DNA of 64,000 bases from Cyrtodaria siliqua (GCA_037043455.1 JAWPHD010005085.1:62001-126000); one strand, 5' to 3'. Positions 33,331 to 45,499 are shown, numbered from the stretch's first letter. The notes: generated by a model from the letters alone, not told the origin. A program made the numbers and translations.

Positions 33331-34640
33331 CCATCCAAAACAATGAGGTTCTTTCTTTCTACAATCGCAATGTATCTGTTTGGGTGTTATAGTTTCAAAA
33401 GTGTTGCCTGGAATGAGGAATTGTTTATGGATGACCCCATACCATTCGCGTATAAAAAAAGTACAAGAGAGACAACTACCATCAGTGTATTTTCTGACGG
33501 TAGAATAGCCATTTCTACTGAGACATAGTGAAAGCGTGGGCTTCTCATTGAAAAGTTAAATTGATTCTAAAGCAGATAATATTTTTTTCAACAGTTTTAT
33601 CAATTGAATATACATGTCATCATAACTTCTACCAGGAACCTACTTTTCTTAACTCCCAGTTTCTTTCTGCAATTCTGAAATAGTTTGACTATTTGGGGGG
33701 AAATGAAAAACAAAAGTAGAGTTTTACCATATAAAAATATTTATTCCAAAACATTTTTTTTTCATAAGAATTCCATCGAATTTCATGTCATGCCTACACG
33801 GTCTTGATCAACATGAAAAACACGATCATTCTGACAACTACTTAGACTAGATGTGTGCCTTTTGGTGCACGTGTCGCCTGTTCTAGAAAGTATTTAAAAA
33901 GCATTCATCTAAGGATCATCCATGTGAAGTTTGGTCAAGACAACTGACAACACGAAGAGTGATTCCAATAGATCACTTTCCAATAGATTACATTGAGCCT
34001 TCAGCTCAGGTGATCTAAAAAGAACATGGGATGAGGATCACCGTTTTGATGACCTTGACTGCGATCTTTACTTATTTCTTGTAGCTATGCGGCTTGAGTT
34101 ATCATGTGTAAATTTCATGAATATGTGAAATTATGCAATAATACCTGATTATATAATTTGACTCTAGGTTAACATAGTGCATGTACTTAGCAAAAACTGA
34201 ACGATGCCTTCGTATTTGTTGCCATAGTAAAATTAACACATATTCATATGTCTCTACCTTTTTTTTTGAAAAGGCAAGACAAAAAATGCAACACTAAAAC
34301 ATCTACAAAAAGCAAAGCAAATGTTCCACAGAATAATGCATTTCATTATTAAAGGGACTGTTGGTGATTTTCAAGTTTAGTACGAACGCTTTAAAGACAC
34401 ATTTCCCAACGCTACTTGGTCAGTGAAAAAGCATGGGAAGCTTGAATATTTACAGCCAGCACGCTTTATGGCTGATCAACTCAGGTATATAAATTGAGGC
34501 TATTTTTTTATTTTTATAGCATTGCTATATTGAGGGTAATAGCTGAGGTGATCTGATAATAGGCTCGAAATATGTCTTTAAGTCTTTTCCTTGAATACAA
34601 GTACAATGAGAGGTCAATGACCTTGAAGCTCTACCTACTG
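33331..34640. other. Interior of foldback element, mixed diverged repeats
   Basis: 33850-34020 has 'cttttggtgcacgtgtcgcc' and 'aaggatcatccatgtgaag', phrases also found in the 45.9-46.3 kb repeat. No coding frame. Confidence 0.5.
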
Positions 34641-35300
34641 ATAGGTATTGATAGCTAGATCAGCATTCCTATGAAGTTTCATAAAAAATCTGTCAAGTAG
34701 GCTCAGAGGTTTTTACTATATAACTCTATGTAAACAAAGATGACCACTGGCAGCCATGTTCAATGTCAACCATGTCATGCTGATCATTTTATAAAAAGTC
34801 CCATATCAATATCACTTACAGTTTTCAAGAAGTAGTCGCTACAAACATTTTTTAAAACATCTATTTTTAGCCGTGACGGCCATCTTGAATTTCCGGCCGA
34901 CTTGAAATTTTGCTAGGATCAACTAGACATCAAGAGCAACATTTCTGTGAAGTTTCATGAACATCCGTTAAGTAGTCTTAGAGGAGTATAGTCGCTACAC
35001 ATTTTTACTATACAAACTCTATGTAAACAAAGATGGCCACTGGCAGCCATGTGTAACGTCGAACAACATCATATCATGATGATCATTTTAGAAAACTCTC
35101 ATACCAATATCAGTTACAGTTTTCAAGAAGTAGTCGCTATAAACTTGTTTTTAAAGCTATTATTAGCTTTGGCGGCTATCTTGGATTTCACATCGACGTG
35201 ATATTTTGCTAAGTTCAACTAGACGTTATGGCCAATATTCCTGTAAAGTTTCATGAAAATACATCTGGTAGGTTTGGAGGAGAAGTCGCTACAAAAATAG
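34640..35300. repeat. ~300-bp repeat, two to three copies
   Basis: 'tcctatgaagtttcat', 'aactctatgtaaacaaagatg', 'ccactggcagccatgt', 'cagttttcaagaagtagtcgct' and 'ggccatcttgaatttc' recur in the same order ~300 bp apart. Confidence 0.88.
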
Positions 35301-35310
35301 TTTAGGAACT

Positions 35311-35600
35311 GACGGACGACGCACCACGTCATGGTCATGACCTTTGATCAACTAAGTTAAAAAAAATGAACGTTTAATAATGCATTTTTACATGTGTGTT
35401 CTTTTTTGTTTTACATATGTAACTTTCTTTTTTTTTTTACATTTGTTAACTTTTTTTTTCACTTTTGTCGCTGTTATTTTTTTTACATATGTCACCAAAC
35501 ATGTTACATTTGTCGTATGTTTTTACATATGTGACTTTTGTTTTATACATTTGTAACCGTTTTTACATTTGTGACATGTTTCACGTTTGAGGTTCCTACA
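35311..35600 (-). repeat. Right terminal inverted repeat
   Basis: Mirror of the left arm; starts 'gacggacgacgcaccacgtc' and ends 'gaggttcctaca'. Weaker similarity ('gtagcgacttctcctc' against 'gtggcgacttctcctc') continues inward. Confidence 0.9.
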
Positions 35601-36060
35601 ATGGTTCTCTACCAATTTTGTTAAAATAGTGATCATATCGTCAAATTTCGCCCAGTTTGGGGGTAAAATTGTTACATATAGTCACGTAGGAACGTCTATA
35701 AACATGTTCTTCTCTAAAACTACAAGAGCTAGAGGTCTAATAAGCTGCATGTAGCTTAAGATGATTATTGTCCTTTACCAAGTTATTTAAATGGTGACTC
35801 TGGAATCAAGTTTGGACCAGTCCCGGGGGTCACACTATTACATTGAGTTATATAGGAAAACCTATTAAAAGATCTCTTCCAAAGCTAAATAATATGTTGC
35901 ATGTATCATAAGATCCTCTTAGCTTAGATTTTTCATATGGTGACAATGTGATCAAATATGGCCACTACGGGGGCCACAGTTTCACAGATTTATATAAAGA
36001 AACCGTTATTGTTTTTTAAGAACATGAGAACCCTTGAGACAAGGCCAGGGGGTCTCTTGT
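35601..36060. repeat. Tandem repeat W, right of foldback element
   Basis: Continues from the second ATGGTT: 'ctctaccaattttgttaaaa', 'aaactacaagagctagaggtc', 'gcatgtagcttaag'. About three units. Confidence 0.8.
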
Positions 36061-36785
36061 TTAAGGTTTGAAGTTGTACACTTTTCATAAAATGACTTCA
36101 AATTTAGTTTTAAGCTACCTGCAATAAATAGATAATGTGACTTTTGGTAAGGTATTCCATTACAAAGCCTAAACCACTATTATAAAGACTTACTCCACGA
36201 GCTAAAATCTCTACTTAAATCACAAATTAGACGACTGCATTTTCAATCTGTCTGTAAAATCACTAAATGTGAACTATCCCGATGCACTGGGTATCGATCC
36301 TTACATGGAAGTGTTTAAAAAGGTGTTATCTTGCATGCTATAGTGTCATATTAAGTTATATTATTTTATATGAGATAATATGTACTGAGTATTCGTAACC
36401 CTTAAATCGCTACATAAAAAATAACGGACTGTTCTTTCTTTGAATTAAGACCATTCCATTTATGTGACAAATGGGTGTTTTGGGGAAATTGACTGACCAG
36501 CAAGCTGATCTGGGTTTACAATGGACGCAAAGGCTATTATAGTCGTACTTAGCGGGTTAATGGTTAATTGTCTTTTATAATACCAAAGCCCTAGTTGCCA
36601 AATTTATCAAAATAGCAATGAGCTGGGCATATATAAGGCTTGCAGGCATGTTGCAACTCGACATACATGAACTTGATGCTAACTTGCTATAGATAAGAGT
36701 TACCGTTGTGAACCCAGCTTCATGGATATGACGGATTAACATATTAGTCGGATGTATTTTAATGCAGTCATCCTCCTTGAGCGCA
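36061..36785. other. Unassigned non-coding stretch
   Basis: Nothing recognised. Confidence 0.35.
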
Positions 36786-36789
36786 TTCA

Positions 36790-36960
36790 TGCTGGTTTGA
36801 TGCAATGGATAGCACAGGTGAGTTGGAATCCAGAGGACCCTGGTCCAAGCCCAATCGGCTTCAGGGGATATTGTCGGTGTGTTCTTGGGCAAGACACTTT
36901 CCCTTACCCTCGTCCGTCAGATGGGGACGTAACCCACGCGTTCCCGTGTATCGCTTTTTT
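36790..36960 (+). mobile_element. tRNA-headed SINE, family C
   Basis: Head 'caatggatagcacaggtgagttggaatccagaggaccctggtccaagccc' in two pieces gives an A-box-like 'ggatagcacagg' and a B-box-like 'ggtccaagccc'. The body is shared with 11652-11772 and, inverted, 62110-62175. Open frames here are SINE-derived. Confidence 0.7.
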
Positions 36961-37370
36961 TCCCATCACGCTAAAAAACATAAAGAGTCAATTCGTTAGT
37001 AGACGGGTTCCTAAATTCCTATGTATCATTCTCCACCCTATATATATATACGTTTTATATATAGTCCCAATCTTAGGTTAATTCCATATTCTAAATCAAG
37101 TAAGGAGAACATCTTAAGATACATTTCCTAAGCAGGTGATATTGTAACAACTGCACCAACACTAACAAACAGTTGTCATGGTAAGTTGTTAGTACAGTGA
37201 TCTGGGTATCACCCTAAATATTCTTCTTCGCCCACGCCGTCTGGTTCCCTGGCAAAAATAGGACCACTGCTTGTCCAGGCAGAGGGGTAAAATTCCACCA
37301 AATTCATGTGGATTTTGTCATTTTTGTCATTTTCAGTAAAGGTCTTCATCGTGAAACCTGTATTGTTCCA
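36961..37370. other. Unassigned non-coding stretch
   Basis: Short (TA)n at 37041-37050; nothing else. Confidence 0.35.
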
Positions 37371-37384
37371 GGTAATACTTCAGT

Positions 37385-37472
37385 GGTGACAGTAAACAAT
37401 GATCGAGGATCCAACAACAGTAAACAATGATCGTTGCTCCAGCGACAGTAAACAATGATCGTGGCTACAGCG
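37385..37472. repeat. ~32-bp tandem repeat, three copies
   Basis: 'gacagtaaacaatgatcg' with ~14-bp linkers ('ttgctccagc', 'tggctacagc') occurs at about 37387, 37419 and 37447. Confidence 0.85.
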
Positions 37473-37555
37473 GAAACAATGGAGTGATTACTAGAGAACT
37501 TGCAGCAACTCTCCAGTAACGATTCTTTAGGTGAGAAGGTGCTAGGCACATTCTA

Positions 37556-37660
37556 CGTATTTTTATCTACATATAAATGGTAAGTTAGCCTGGAATGTTC
37601 ATTCCTGTTGGCGCCATATAACCTTTTTGTGTGCCGTAAAACCCCAATTCAATTCAATTC
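37556..37660 (+). mobile_element. 3' end of a retroposon, copy 2
   Basis: Same block and (AATTC)n tail as 4740-4850. Confidence 0.65.
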
Positions 37661-39085
37661 TTCTTTATTGATTCTTTTTTAATAACATAACAATGGCGCA
37701 AATGCATACACTATTATTACACTGCATATGCAGAATTCATGGTTGGGGTAATTCCTTTAAATAAACATAAATTGTAATCAAAAAAACGTTAAAATAGACA
37801 TCTTATAATATTTTGTGTAACAATTTTCAATGTTTAATTCACATATTTATGTGTAATACATAATCCAGATAAAATAGACTAATGTTATAAAAAGCTTAAA
37901 ACCGCACACTTTCCTTATCTAGAATCCGTTGGACTGTTTTGTGTCGTTTGTGCAATATACATACTTCGTTTGTGCAATAAATATACTCAAACGAAAGAGA
38001 AATGCAACTTGGGAATTTCCACTATATATTGTATGTACAATATGCTGCTGTTAATGGAATGGTACATGGCTATGTAAGACCTTTCCTTTCGAAAAAAAAA
38101 AGACTAAAACAACACTTAACACAGCAAATAGTATTCCTACAAAGTTTCATTATTGACAGAGTACGCGTTTGGCGCAAACTTAGGATGCAAAATTTTGCAA
38201 ATTCTTTACGTTAAATACAGTACTGAACTGGCTCAATTTTCCCTAAAGGAACTTCAACATTTATAAATTTCTTGTTACAAAGTGTACTGTGATGAAAACG
38301 TCTACAACATCACAGTTGTGTCCTTTTCCTAACTTTTTTTTTCTCGCAAAACAAAACATCTTCGGATTTCTTTGGAATAAGTGTGCAGTATATATAATAT
38401 ATAGCGAAATTCCCGAGTTGCATTTCTTTTTCAGTTCAGTAAATGTATATATCAGAACATGTTTACACTATTTATGTTGCAGTTACTAGGCTTATACTGC
38501 CAGTTTGTCATATGTCTCTACTTATCAGGCTTACTGAACAAATATATGCAATGCCATGAACATTGCCTAGTACTTAATTTCAACAATCGATCATAATACT
38601 CCCTTATTCATATTATAATATTATTTAAATCATCATTGCAATGTTGTAATTACTGATCCTTACAAGTTTACACATATTATTTAAAAATTATTTACGAAAC
38701 TAAATGCATAGAACAGTGGGGTTGTGGTAAATTGACTTCTAATTTTGAAGCAAAATAGAGATTTTTAACAAACTTCAGTGCTAAACAGAGGTTATTTACA
38801 CTTTATATTACTAAATGAATTGCAAACTTAGTTGCATCTTTAAAAGGTACAGCAATAAGTATTCGCACAAGCATGCCATTCAAAAATGAACATCTAAAAC
38901 TTATATGAAAGCGTTACAGTGATAACCTATTAATGTTCGATTTTTTTTTTTATAAGCTACCTGTTCCAGATTGCTATCATGCAAAAATGTAATCCATATA
39001 CAATGTTCTTTTCAAAAAGTGACAGTAGAATTTGTCCCTTGAGTTGTTAACAATATCGAAAAATTTGGGTCCTGGCTCAAGGCCT
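37661..39085. other. Unassigned non-coding stretch
   Basis: AT-rich, no supported exon. 'ttcgtttgtgcaataaatata' is duplicated near 37950-37985. Confidence 0.35.
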
Positions 39086-39089
39086 AATT

Positions 39090-39540
39090 ATTCTGGTTTC
39101 CAGTTCCCGTTTCCTGATTCAAACCAAAAAAAATAACTGAAAATGTTAACTTGGACTTTGCAATGGAACAAATTATTCCAGTTTGATGGTTTGGCGCGAA
39201 TAAGGAAGTGGCCGCTGTGTGTGTTCAATGCACATGTAAATTATGTGGAAATCGTGAATTATCAGGTTACATGTCTCTAAAAACAAAAACTTGTTTATTT
39301 GGCCACTTTTAATAAATCCCAAATTGTTTTCCATCAAACTGGTATATTTGCAATTAAAAAATCAAAGTGATATTTGTGTTCGAATCGGGAAATAGGAACT
39401 GGGAACCAGAAGCCAGTTCGTAGTTCCCAATTCATAAATCCTTGATTCCAGTTCCTAGTTTTCAATACGATTCGAATAAGGAACAGGTAACCGGAAACTA
39501 GGAACAGAGAACCTAGAACCAGGAACCAAACGAATGCTTA
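39090..39540. repeat. Interspersed repeat T, inverted copy plus related half
   Basis: 39098-39240 is the reverse complement of 23065-23212; 39310-39540 matches 25370-25560 in direct orientation, then degrades into 'ggaacc/aggaac' words. Confidence 0.8.
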
Positions 39541-40785
39541 TTTTTATCAAAATGTTTTATACATCGTAACAGTCGGCATGAGTGAGACACCGGTAATTAT
39601 TGTTTCCTGTTGTTGTTGCTATCTTTGCTGTTTTTGTTTTACTTCCGATATTAACTACATCATTTTGATGCGACTGAAACAGCGGAAATTATACGTATTA
39701 TTTGTATTAAAGGCTTATTATTTGATTGCATATAATATATGATGGCATTAATTGTAATACGCAGAGGTTAACAGCATTGTCTCCTTTTCATTCTGCTGTT
39801 CTGCTGTTCTGCTGACAGAATGAGAAAAAGCAGCAAGTTTCTTTCTGCTGATATATGGCGTGAAATCTAATGTTTATCGGTGATGACATTAATAATAAAA
39901 AAAAGGTTTATTTCAATGAGTTGCACCTTTTCAGCACCAAAACAACGCATGCGAAAGCATACAGAAACAGCGGAATGCCGACCCGCCCTGTTGAACGTAA
40001 AATTTTATTTTGCTGTCTGAACAGAAGCACTTTAGATGAGGAAGATCAGAAGGAAAACTGGTTGTATTAATGCCAATGACCTTTTTGCGCAAAATAAAAC
40101 AGCGTGTCTGAAATTTGTTCATTCTGCTGTTCTGCTGGCAGATTGAAAAATGTCATTCTACAGTTCTGCCATTCTGCTAACTTTACCACGCCTGGTAACT
40201 TAAACACCGTAACTCATTCGCAAGTTCTATAGCGGGAAGGAAAGCACACAGATGGTACTGAACAGAAACAAGTGGTCTTCCAAAAAACAACAATCTAAGC
40301 AGACAACAGGTTGATGTGACATTCTGTTGAACTGGTAACAATGGAGTTACTGTGCCGGAGAAGTAAATAACGAAGAAGCTGATTTTGTTAAGTTGCAAAT
40401 AACACCTCGGTATATTATATACACAACTCGCAATTATTATACCACCTTTTGAATAAAACAGGGTATATTAAAATCGCCTCCAATTGTCTGTCTGTTCTGT
40501 CCGTCCGACTGTTACCATATCTTCTTCTAAACTGCTAAACGGGATTCAATCAAACTTACTGTACGACTTCCCGATATGATAACGGCATGCAAGGGCAACA
40601 CCGTGTTTGACTCCGCACCGAAGGGCCTTCAAGTGGGATGGTGTGGGGTGTGGGGGGAGGGTGGAAGGGAGGCGGTGGAGGTGTGTGGGGGTAAACTTTT
40701 CGACATTTTTGCACATAACTTGGTATATGCACTCGTCTATGAAAGTCTTTAAAACATATCAAAATATTTTATTATTTCAAACTCG
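39541..40785. other. Unassigned stretch
   Basis: 'ttctgctgttctgctg' words at 39789-39815 and 40117-40180; GT/GGT-rich tract 40640-40690. No gene supported. Confidence 0.4.
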
Positions 40786-40799
40786 ACGTTTGTCCTGGG

Positions 40800-41290
40800 C
40801 CCAGGACCAAGAACCTGTATTTTTCCAACCAGATGAAAATGTTTTATATTTTAATGGTAGACGCCGGCAACACTCAAAAACCGACAAAAAACGCCATTTC
40901 GAGTCTATTTCAGTGCACATTTTAGTAATACAGCAGTTGAACTAAAACGTCAATAAAGAATTTCAAACAGGGTGATATTAGTAGCTCAGCGATCATGCTT
41001 TAAAAAACCGGTGAGACCACGTATCTATGAGGTTGATCTTTCCACCGACAACACCCGTAATCCGACAAAAAACGCATGTTCAAGTGTACTCGAGTTCACA
41101 TTTCAGTACTACAGCAGTAGAACAAAAACTGCGATAAGCAATCTCAAGTGGGGTGGTATTAGTAGACTGGTCATCAGACTTTTAAAAACCGTGAGACCGT
41201 ATGTCCATGAGGTTGATCTTCCCGCCGGCAACACTCGTTATCCGACAACAAGACATTTTAATTTTTTTACTAAACTTCAACAGTAACGGT
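40800..41290. repeat. 180-bp tandem repeat, ~2.5 copies
   Basis: 'gccggcaacactc' class blocks at 40863, 41043 and 41223, each followed by 'ccgacaaaaaacgc', 'cacatttcagtactacagcag' and 'gtattagtag'. Because 180 is a multiple of 3, two ~105-codon frames remain open; they have no recognisable domain. Confidence 0.85.
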
Positions 41291-41354
41291 AGAGAACAAA
41301 GTGCGAAAGAGGTTGTCTATAAAACATGATGGTTAAACAGAGAAAGCAGAAACA

Positions 41355-41695
41355 ACAATAGATGGTGCTGATAGTGCTGATAGTGCTGATACTTACTGCT
41401 CTACTGCATTTACTGCTAGCAGTAGGAGCAATAGCACTAGCTTCTAGCTAAAAAGTCACAGCATTAAGGGTACGAAAAAAATATATATGCTACATATTGG
41501 CGAAGCGATTGTTTTATAAAACATGATGGTTAAAAAGGGAACGTAGAAAGAACATAATTGCGCAGAAAAAAGGACATACTTGCGAGATGAGAATACCTAC
41601 TGAGATGGTGATGCTACTGCTGCTACCGCTGCTACCGCCCAACTGATGCTACTGCCAGCAGTTAATACTGCTACTGCTGCTACTGCTAGCAGTAG
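41355..41695. repeat. TGCTAC/TGCTGA microsatellite, left block
   Basis: 'gctactgctgctactgctagcag' type runs with intervening unique DNA; also 'aaaacatgatggttaaa' shared with 42530. Confidence 0.85.
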
Positions 41696-42249
41696 ATAGA
41701 TATAGGATAATTACGCTCACTGGGTCGGAGTCCTCGGCTAGCATAAGCAATGACACGATCCCCTCCTTCTTGGTGTTGGAGCAATATAGCACCTAGTCCA
41801 GATCCACTGGTATCTGTATGCACAATGAATGGCTGAGAAAAGTCTGCGAACGCTAATACAGGCGGCTGAGTTAGCATCTGTTTCAACGTCTTTAACGCGT
41901 TCTGTTGTGATTCACCCCAAGTCCATGGTACTGGCGTTTTGGCATTCTTCTTGCTCACTGACTACTTATTGTGGGTACAGTATCCTTCCAACAGTTTATT
42001 CAGTGGTTGAGCAATCTTGGCGTAGTCCTTAATGAATCGGCGATAGAAGCCAGATGTACCTAAAAAGGTGCGAAGCTCAGAAACATTAGAAGGAACTGGC
42101 CACTTTGAAATCGCAGAAATCTTTTCTGGGTCTGTAGCAATGCCATCCTCAGAAATAACGTGTCCTAGGAAAGATACGGACGTTTTGAAAAGTTCGCACG
42201 TAGACGGCTTAAGTTTGTAGCAGTAGATATCTTCTCCGTGCGTGCGCAC
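41686..42249 (-). pseudogene. Ty3/gypsy-type pol fragment (reverse transcriptase end to RNase H start)
   Basis: One reading frame, broken by a single in-frame TAG at 41962-41964. Upstream part: 'FKTSVSFLGHVISEDGI', 'ISKWPVPSNVSELRTFLGTS' and 'FYRRFIKDYAKIAQPLNKLL', the thumb/connection of LTR-retrotransposon reverse transcriptase. Downstream part: 'PVLAFADFSQPFIVHTDTSG', 'GLGAILLQ' and 'PSERNYPI', the start of RNase H with the catalytic Asp of 'HTD'. The palm (YxDD), integrase, gag and LTRs are absent, and both ends pass into TGCTAC microsatellite. At the 5' edge the 'lr..gl.lkpskc' block is disturbed by extra residues that resemble translated microsatellite. Dead remnant. Confidence 0.88.
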
Positions 42250-42269
42250 AGCGCTGTCACTTCGTGCCT

Positions 42270-42845
42270 TGGTTAGCTACTGTTACTGCTACTACTGCTG
42301 AGGGTTGTGTATAAAACATAAAGGTTGAAACGAGAAACTAACTGCTACTAATGGCTACTGCTACTGCTGCTAATAATAGTAGTAGCTATTGCCACTGCTG
42401 CTACTGCTCATACTGCTAGCAGTAGCTGAAAGGTTACAGCAATAACGGTAGAGAACTAAACATATAAACCATGATATTACCTGGCGAAGCGGTTGTGTAA
42501 ACATAAGATGGTTGCGAAAAGGGTTGTCTGTTAAACATGATGGTGGGAAAGTAGAAACAACAAACTTGCGCAAAGAAAACATACTTGCGATGAGTATACC
42601 TATTGAGATGGTGCTTTACTGGTGCTACTGCTGTCAGTAGCTAGCAGTAGCAGTAGCAGACATATTATCTGCTACTGCTGGCAGTAGTAGCTACTGCTGC
42701 TACTGCTGGCAGTAGTAAGCAGTAGCAGTAGCAGTAGTAGTGGCAGTAGCAAACATATGCTCTGCTACTGCTTGCTACTACTGCCAGGAGTAGCTACAGC
42801 TGCTAGTAGCTACTGCTGGTACTGCTGGTACAATATATACAAGAA
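42270..42845. repeat. TGCTAC/GCAGTA microsatellite, right block
   Basis: Long imperfect runs of 'tgctactgctgctactgc' and their inverse 'gcagtagcagtagcag', which could pair with each other. Confidence 0.88.
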
Positions 42846-42959
42846 AAATTTGATGCAAAGCATCAAGTGCCCGCTAAAAAATTATAGTCATTCAAATTAA
42901 TTGAAAAAAAAGCATTAATTGCAAGAGAAAACAAGAAGTGTTTGTGAAACACTATTTAG

Positions 42960-43825
42960 GTGAAAGGTCATGGTGAAGGTATAAAATGTTGGTACTTATG
43001 GAAAGGTCTTGTCACAAAGAATAGACATGTGAAATATGAAAGCCCTATCTGTTATGGTTAAAAAATTAGGATCAAGGTTAAAAGTTTTAAAAATGTAGGT
43101 CAAAGGTCACAGTCAAGGTAGCATGGTGAAAGGTGTTGGTACTGATCAAAAGATCTTGTAATAAGGAATACTCGTACACATGTGAAAAATAAAAGCCCTA
43201 TATCTTACGGTTCAAAAGTTACGATGAAGGTTAAAGTTTTCAAAATGTAGGTCAAAGGTCAATGTGTAGATCACAAGGTAAAAAAGTTTGGTACTGATGG
43301 AAAGGTCTTGTTACAAGAAATACACATGTGAAATATAAAAGCCCTATTTGTTACAGTTCAAAAGTTATGATAAAGGTTAAACTTTTAAAAATGTAGGTCA
43401 AAGGTCACAGTTAAAAGGTTTGGTACTGATGATAAGGTCTTGTCAAAAGGAATACACATGTGAAATATGAAAGCCCTATCTGTTATGGTTCAAAAGTTAT
43501 AATAATAATGGTTAAAATTTAAAAGATGTAGGTCAAAGGTCACGGCCACAAGGCAAAAAGTTTGGTAGTATGGGAAGGTCTTGACACAAGGAATACACAA
43601 GTGAAATATGAAAACCGTATCTTTTACGGTTCAAAAGTTATGATCAAGGTAAGTTTTCAAAATGTAGTTCAAAGGTCATGGTAAAGGTAAAAAAGTTTAT
43701 TAATGATGGAAACGTCTTGTCACAATGAGTACACATGTGATATATGAAAGCCCTATTGCTTACGGTTAAAAAGTTATGATAAAGGTTAAAGTTTTCAAAA
43801 TATAGGAGGTCACAAGGAATACACA
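42960..43825. repeat. ~145-bp tandem repeat carrying DR1 motifs
   Basis: Six units of 'ggaaaggtcttgtcacaagg', 'acacatgtgaaatatgaaagcc' and 'atgtaggtcaaaggtcac', with 'gtcttg' near 43007, 43153, 43305, 43437, 43576 and 43711. Perfect AGGTCA-A-AGGTCA at 43097-43109, 43249-43261, 43395-43407 and 43530-43542. Confidence 0.9.
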
Positions 43826-44860
43826 TGTGGAATCCTTTTTTTTTTTTTTAATTTTAAGTGTTGCCAAAATATTATTATCATTTGTAAAATATAGCATAAA
43901 GCATGTGTTATGAAGGAATGGGTGCTTACATAATGGTTGTTATGTTGGGAAATAAATGAAAATAAATTAGTGTTAGAGTAAAACTGTTTTATTAGCATAC
44001 TGCACCATTGTTTGAACAATCATGACAGAAAAACTTATATAAAAATATAAAACTATTTTAATGTGGCACATTTTGAATGATGGAATCATTTAAAAACAAT
44101 AAAATACTCATGAATGAAAATGTCAATGGAATTTAGTAATTATCAAATGTATGTTATTTGTTAAAATTTAAAAGTTTTAATGAAACAAATATTGTTTTAT
44201 AGTATATAAATAATATATCAAAAATGGTAACATTTTAAATGAAGTTATGATTTTGGCACTTTATATTATTTAACAGTGAGACAAAAATATAGGAGTTTTA
44301 AGAACATTGAAAATCTAAAAAATATTTTTTTATGAAAAAATAATAGCATTTAAAACAAAAAACTTAAAAATATAAAAATAAAACTTATCTACACTATTTA
44401 CATGTACAATGATTAAGAACAAAACAAACTGAAATATGATTTATGTTGTTTTGGCACAAATTGAAGTTTGGATAGCAACATAACTATTTACATGACATAG
44501 TGGGAAATTGAAAATGAAGTAACATGAACAATAATATGAAAAGCATAAACATTGACATTGAAAAGGTTTTAATGTAAACAATGGTTGGTCAACCTAATTG
44601 AAATTTTAACTATTAAAGAAGAGGCCCAAAAGGACCTGTATATGCTGTACTGGTTTTACATTGCAACTAGTCTATGATAGTTAGATAAATGGACTACATG
44701 TATAAATATGGTATTTCGTTAATATGCTTGACCTGCCTAAATAATGATTTTAATTAAACTAAAGGGAGGTAATTTGGTAAAGTGTAAACAAGGCAAAATA
44801 GAGGCTTTTGTAAATTAAGGCCCCTTAACCCTGGTCCTACTAACATGTTGTTTTTTTTAA
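43826..44860. other. AT-rich unassigned stretch
   Basis: Very A/T-rich with homopolymer runs. It recurs in part at 45290-45360 ('atctacactatttacatgtacaatgattaag'). Confidence 0.4.
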
Positions 44861-45062
44861 TTCAAGGGCAGATAACTCTAGACATACTGGTCCGATAAAG
44901 CCCATAATCAAATTCATCCGAGACCTTGTGGCTATATACATTGTGACATAGTTTGATTAAGATTGCTTCAGATATACGGTTGCTAGAGTTTAAACAACAA
45001 AATTGCTAACAGACGGACGGACGAACGACAGGCCATCTCATAAGGTCGTCGTAGAGCTAAAA
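44861..45062. repeat. Diverged interspersed repeat with GACGGACG end
   Basis: 'cagataactctagacatactggtccgataaagcc ... ttgctaacagacggacggacg ... gtcgtcgtagagctaaaaa' has the same end structure as 9303-9410 and the right TIR at 35311. Confidence 0.5.
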
Positions 45063-45499
45063 AATAAACTATGATCTGAAAGTTCCAACAAAAAAATAAG
45101 AAATGGAATTTATGGGAAAATGGCAAAATATATCATGAGAAAAGAAAATAATTTTTATGCCAGTTGACCGAATGACCTAGTACAATACCAATTTGAAAAA
45201 ACTTTAAAAAAGCCAAAGCAAGTATGCTACATATGACACTGTTGGTATTTGAGATAATAACATATTTAAAACAAACAAAAAAGTATAAAAAATATAGAAA
45301 TAAAACTAATCTACACTATTTACATGTACAATGATTAAGAAGAAAACAAACTGAAATATTATTTAACATTTACATAATCATTTCTTCAATAGGTAGGTAT
45401 ACAATGATTTTTTTTATATTAAATGAACAAATTATTTACCCATTTTGCATGATAATGACTGAATGTGTAGATAAAATGACGTTTATATATAAACATACA

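Larger units (their letters stand above)
30343..35600. mobile_element. 5.26-kb foldback DNA element with ~290-bp TIRs
   Basis: The left arm (30343-30632, starting TGTAGGAACCTCAAACGTGA) and right arm (35311-35600, ending GGTTCCTACA) are reverse complements over ~290 bp, apart from scattered substitutions and small indels. The arms are made of short 'cacaaatgtaaaaa'-type repeats followed by 'ggtcaaaggtcatgaccatg'. ATGGTT occurs directly outside both ends (30337-30342, 35601-35606), a 6-bp target duplication. The flanks, once rejoined, restore one unit of tandem repeat W, which supports a single insertion. The interior holds repeats and a SINE but no transposase frame, so it is non-autonomous. 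Confidence 0.88.

Noticed and set aside
40607..41286. Two ~105-codon frames
   Set aside because: Open because of the 180-bp tandem repeat; no domain, no splice signals.
41686..42249. Endogenous retrovirus
   Set aside because: Only reverse transcriptase/RNase H sequence of Ty3/gypsy type; no envelope, LTR or primer-binding site.
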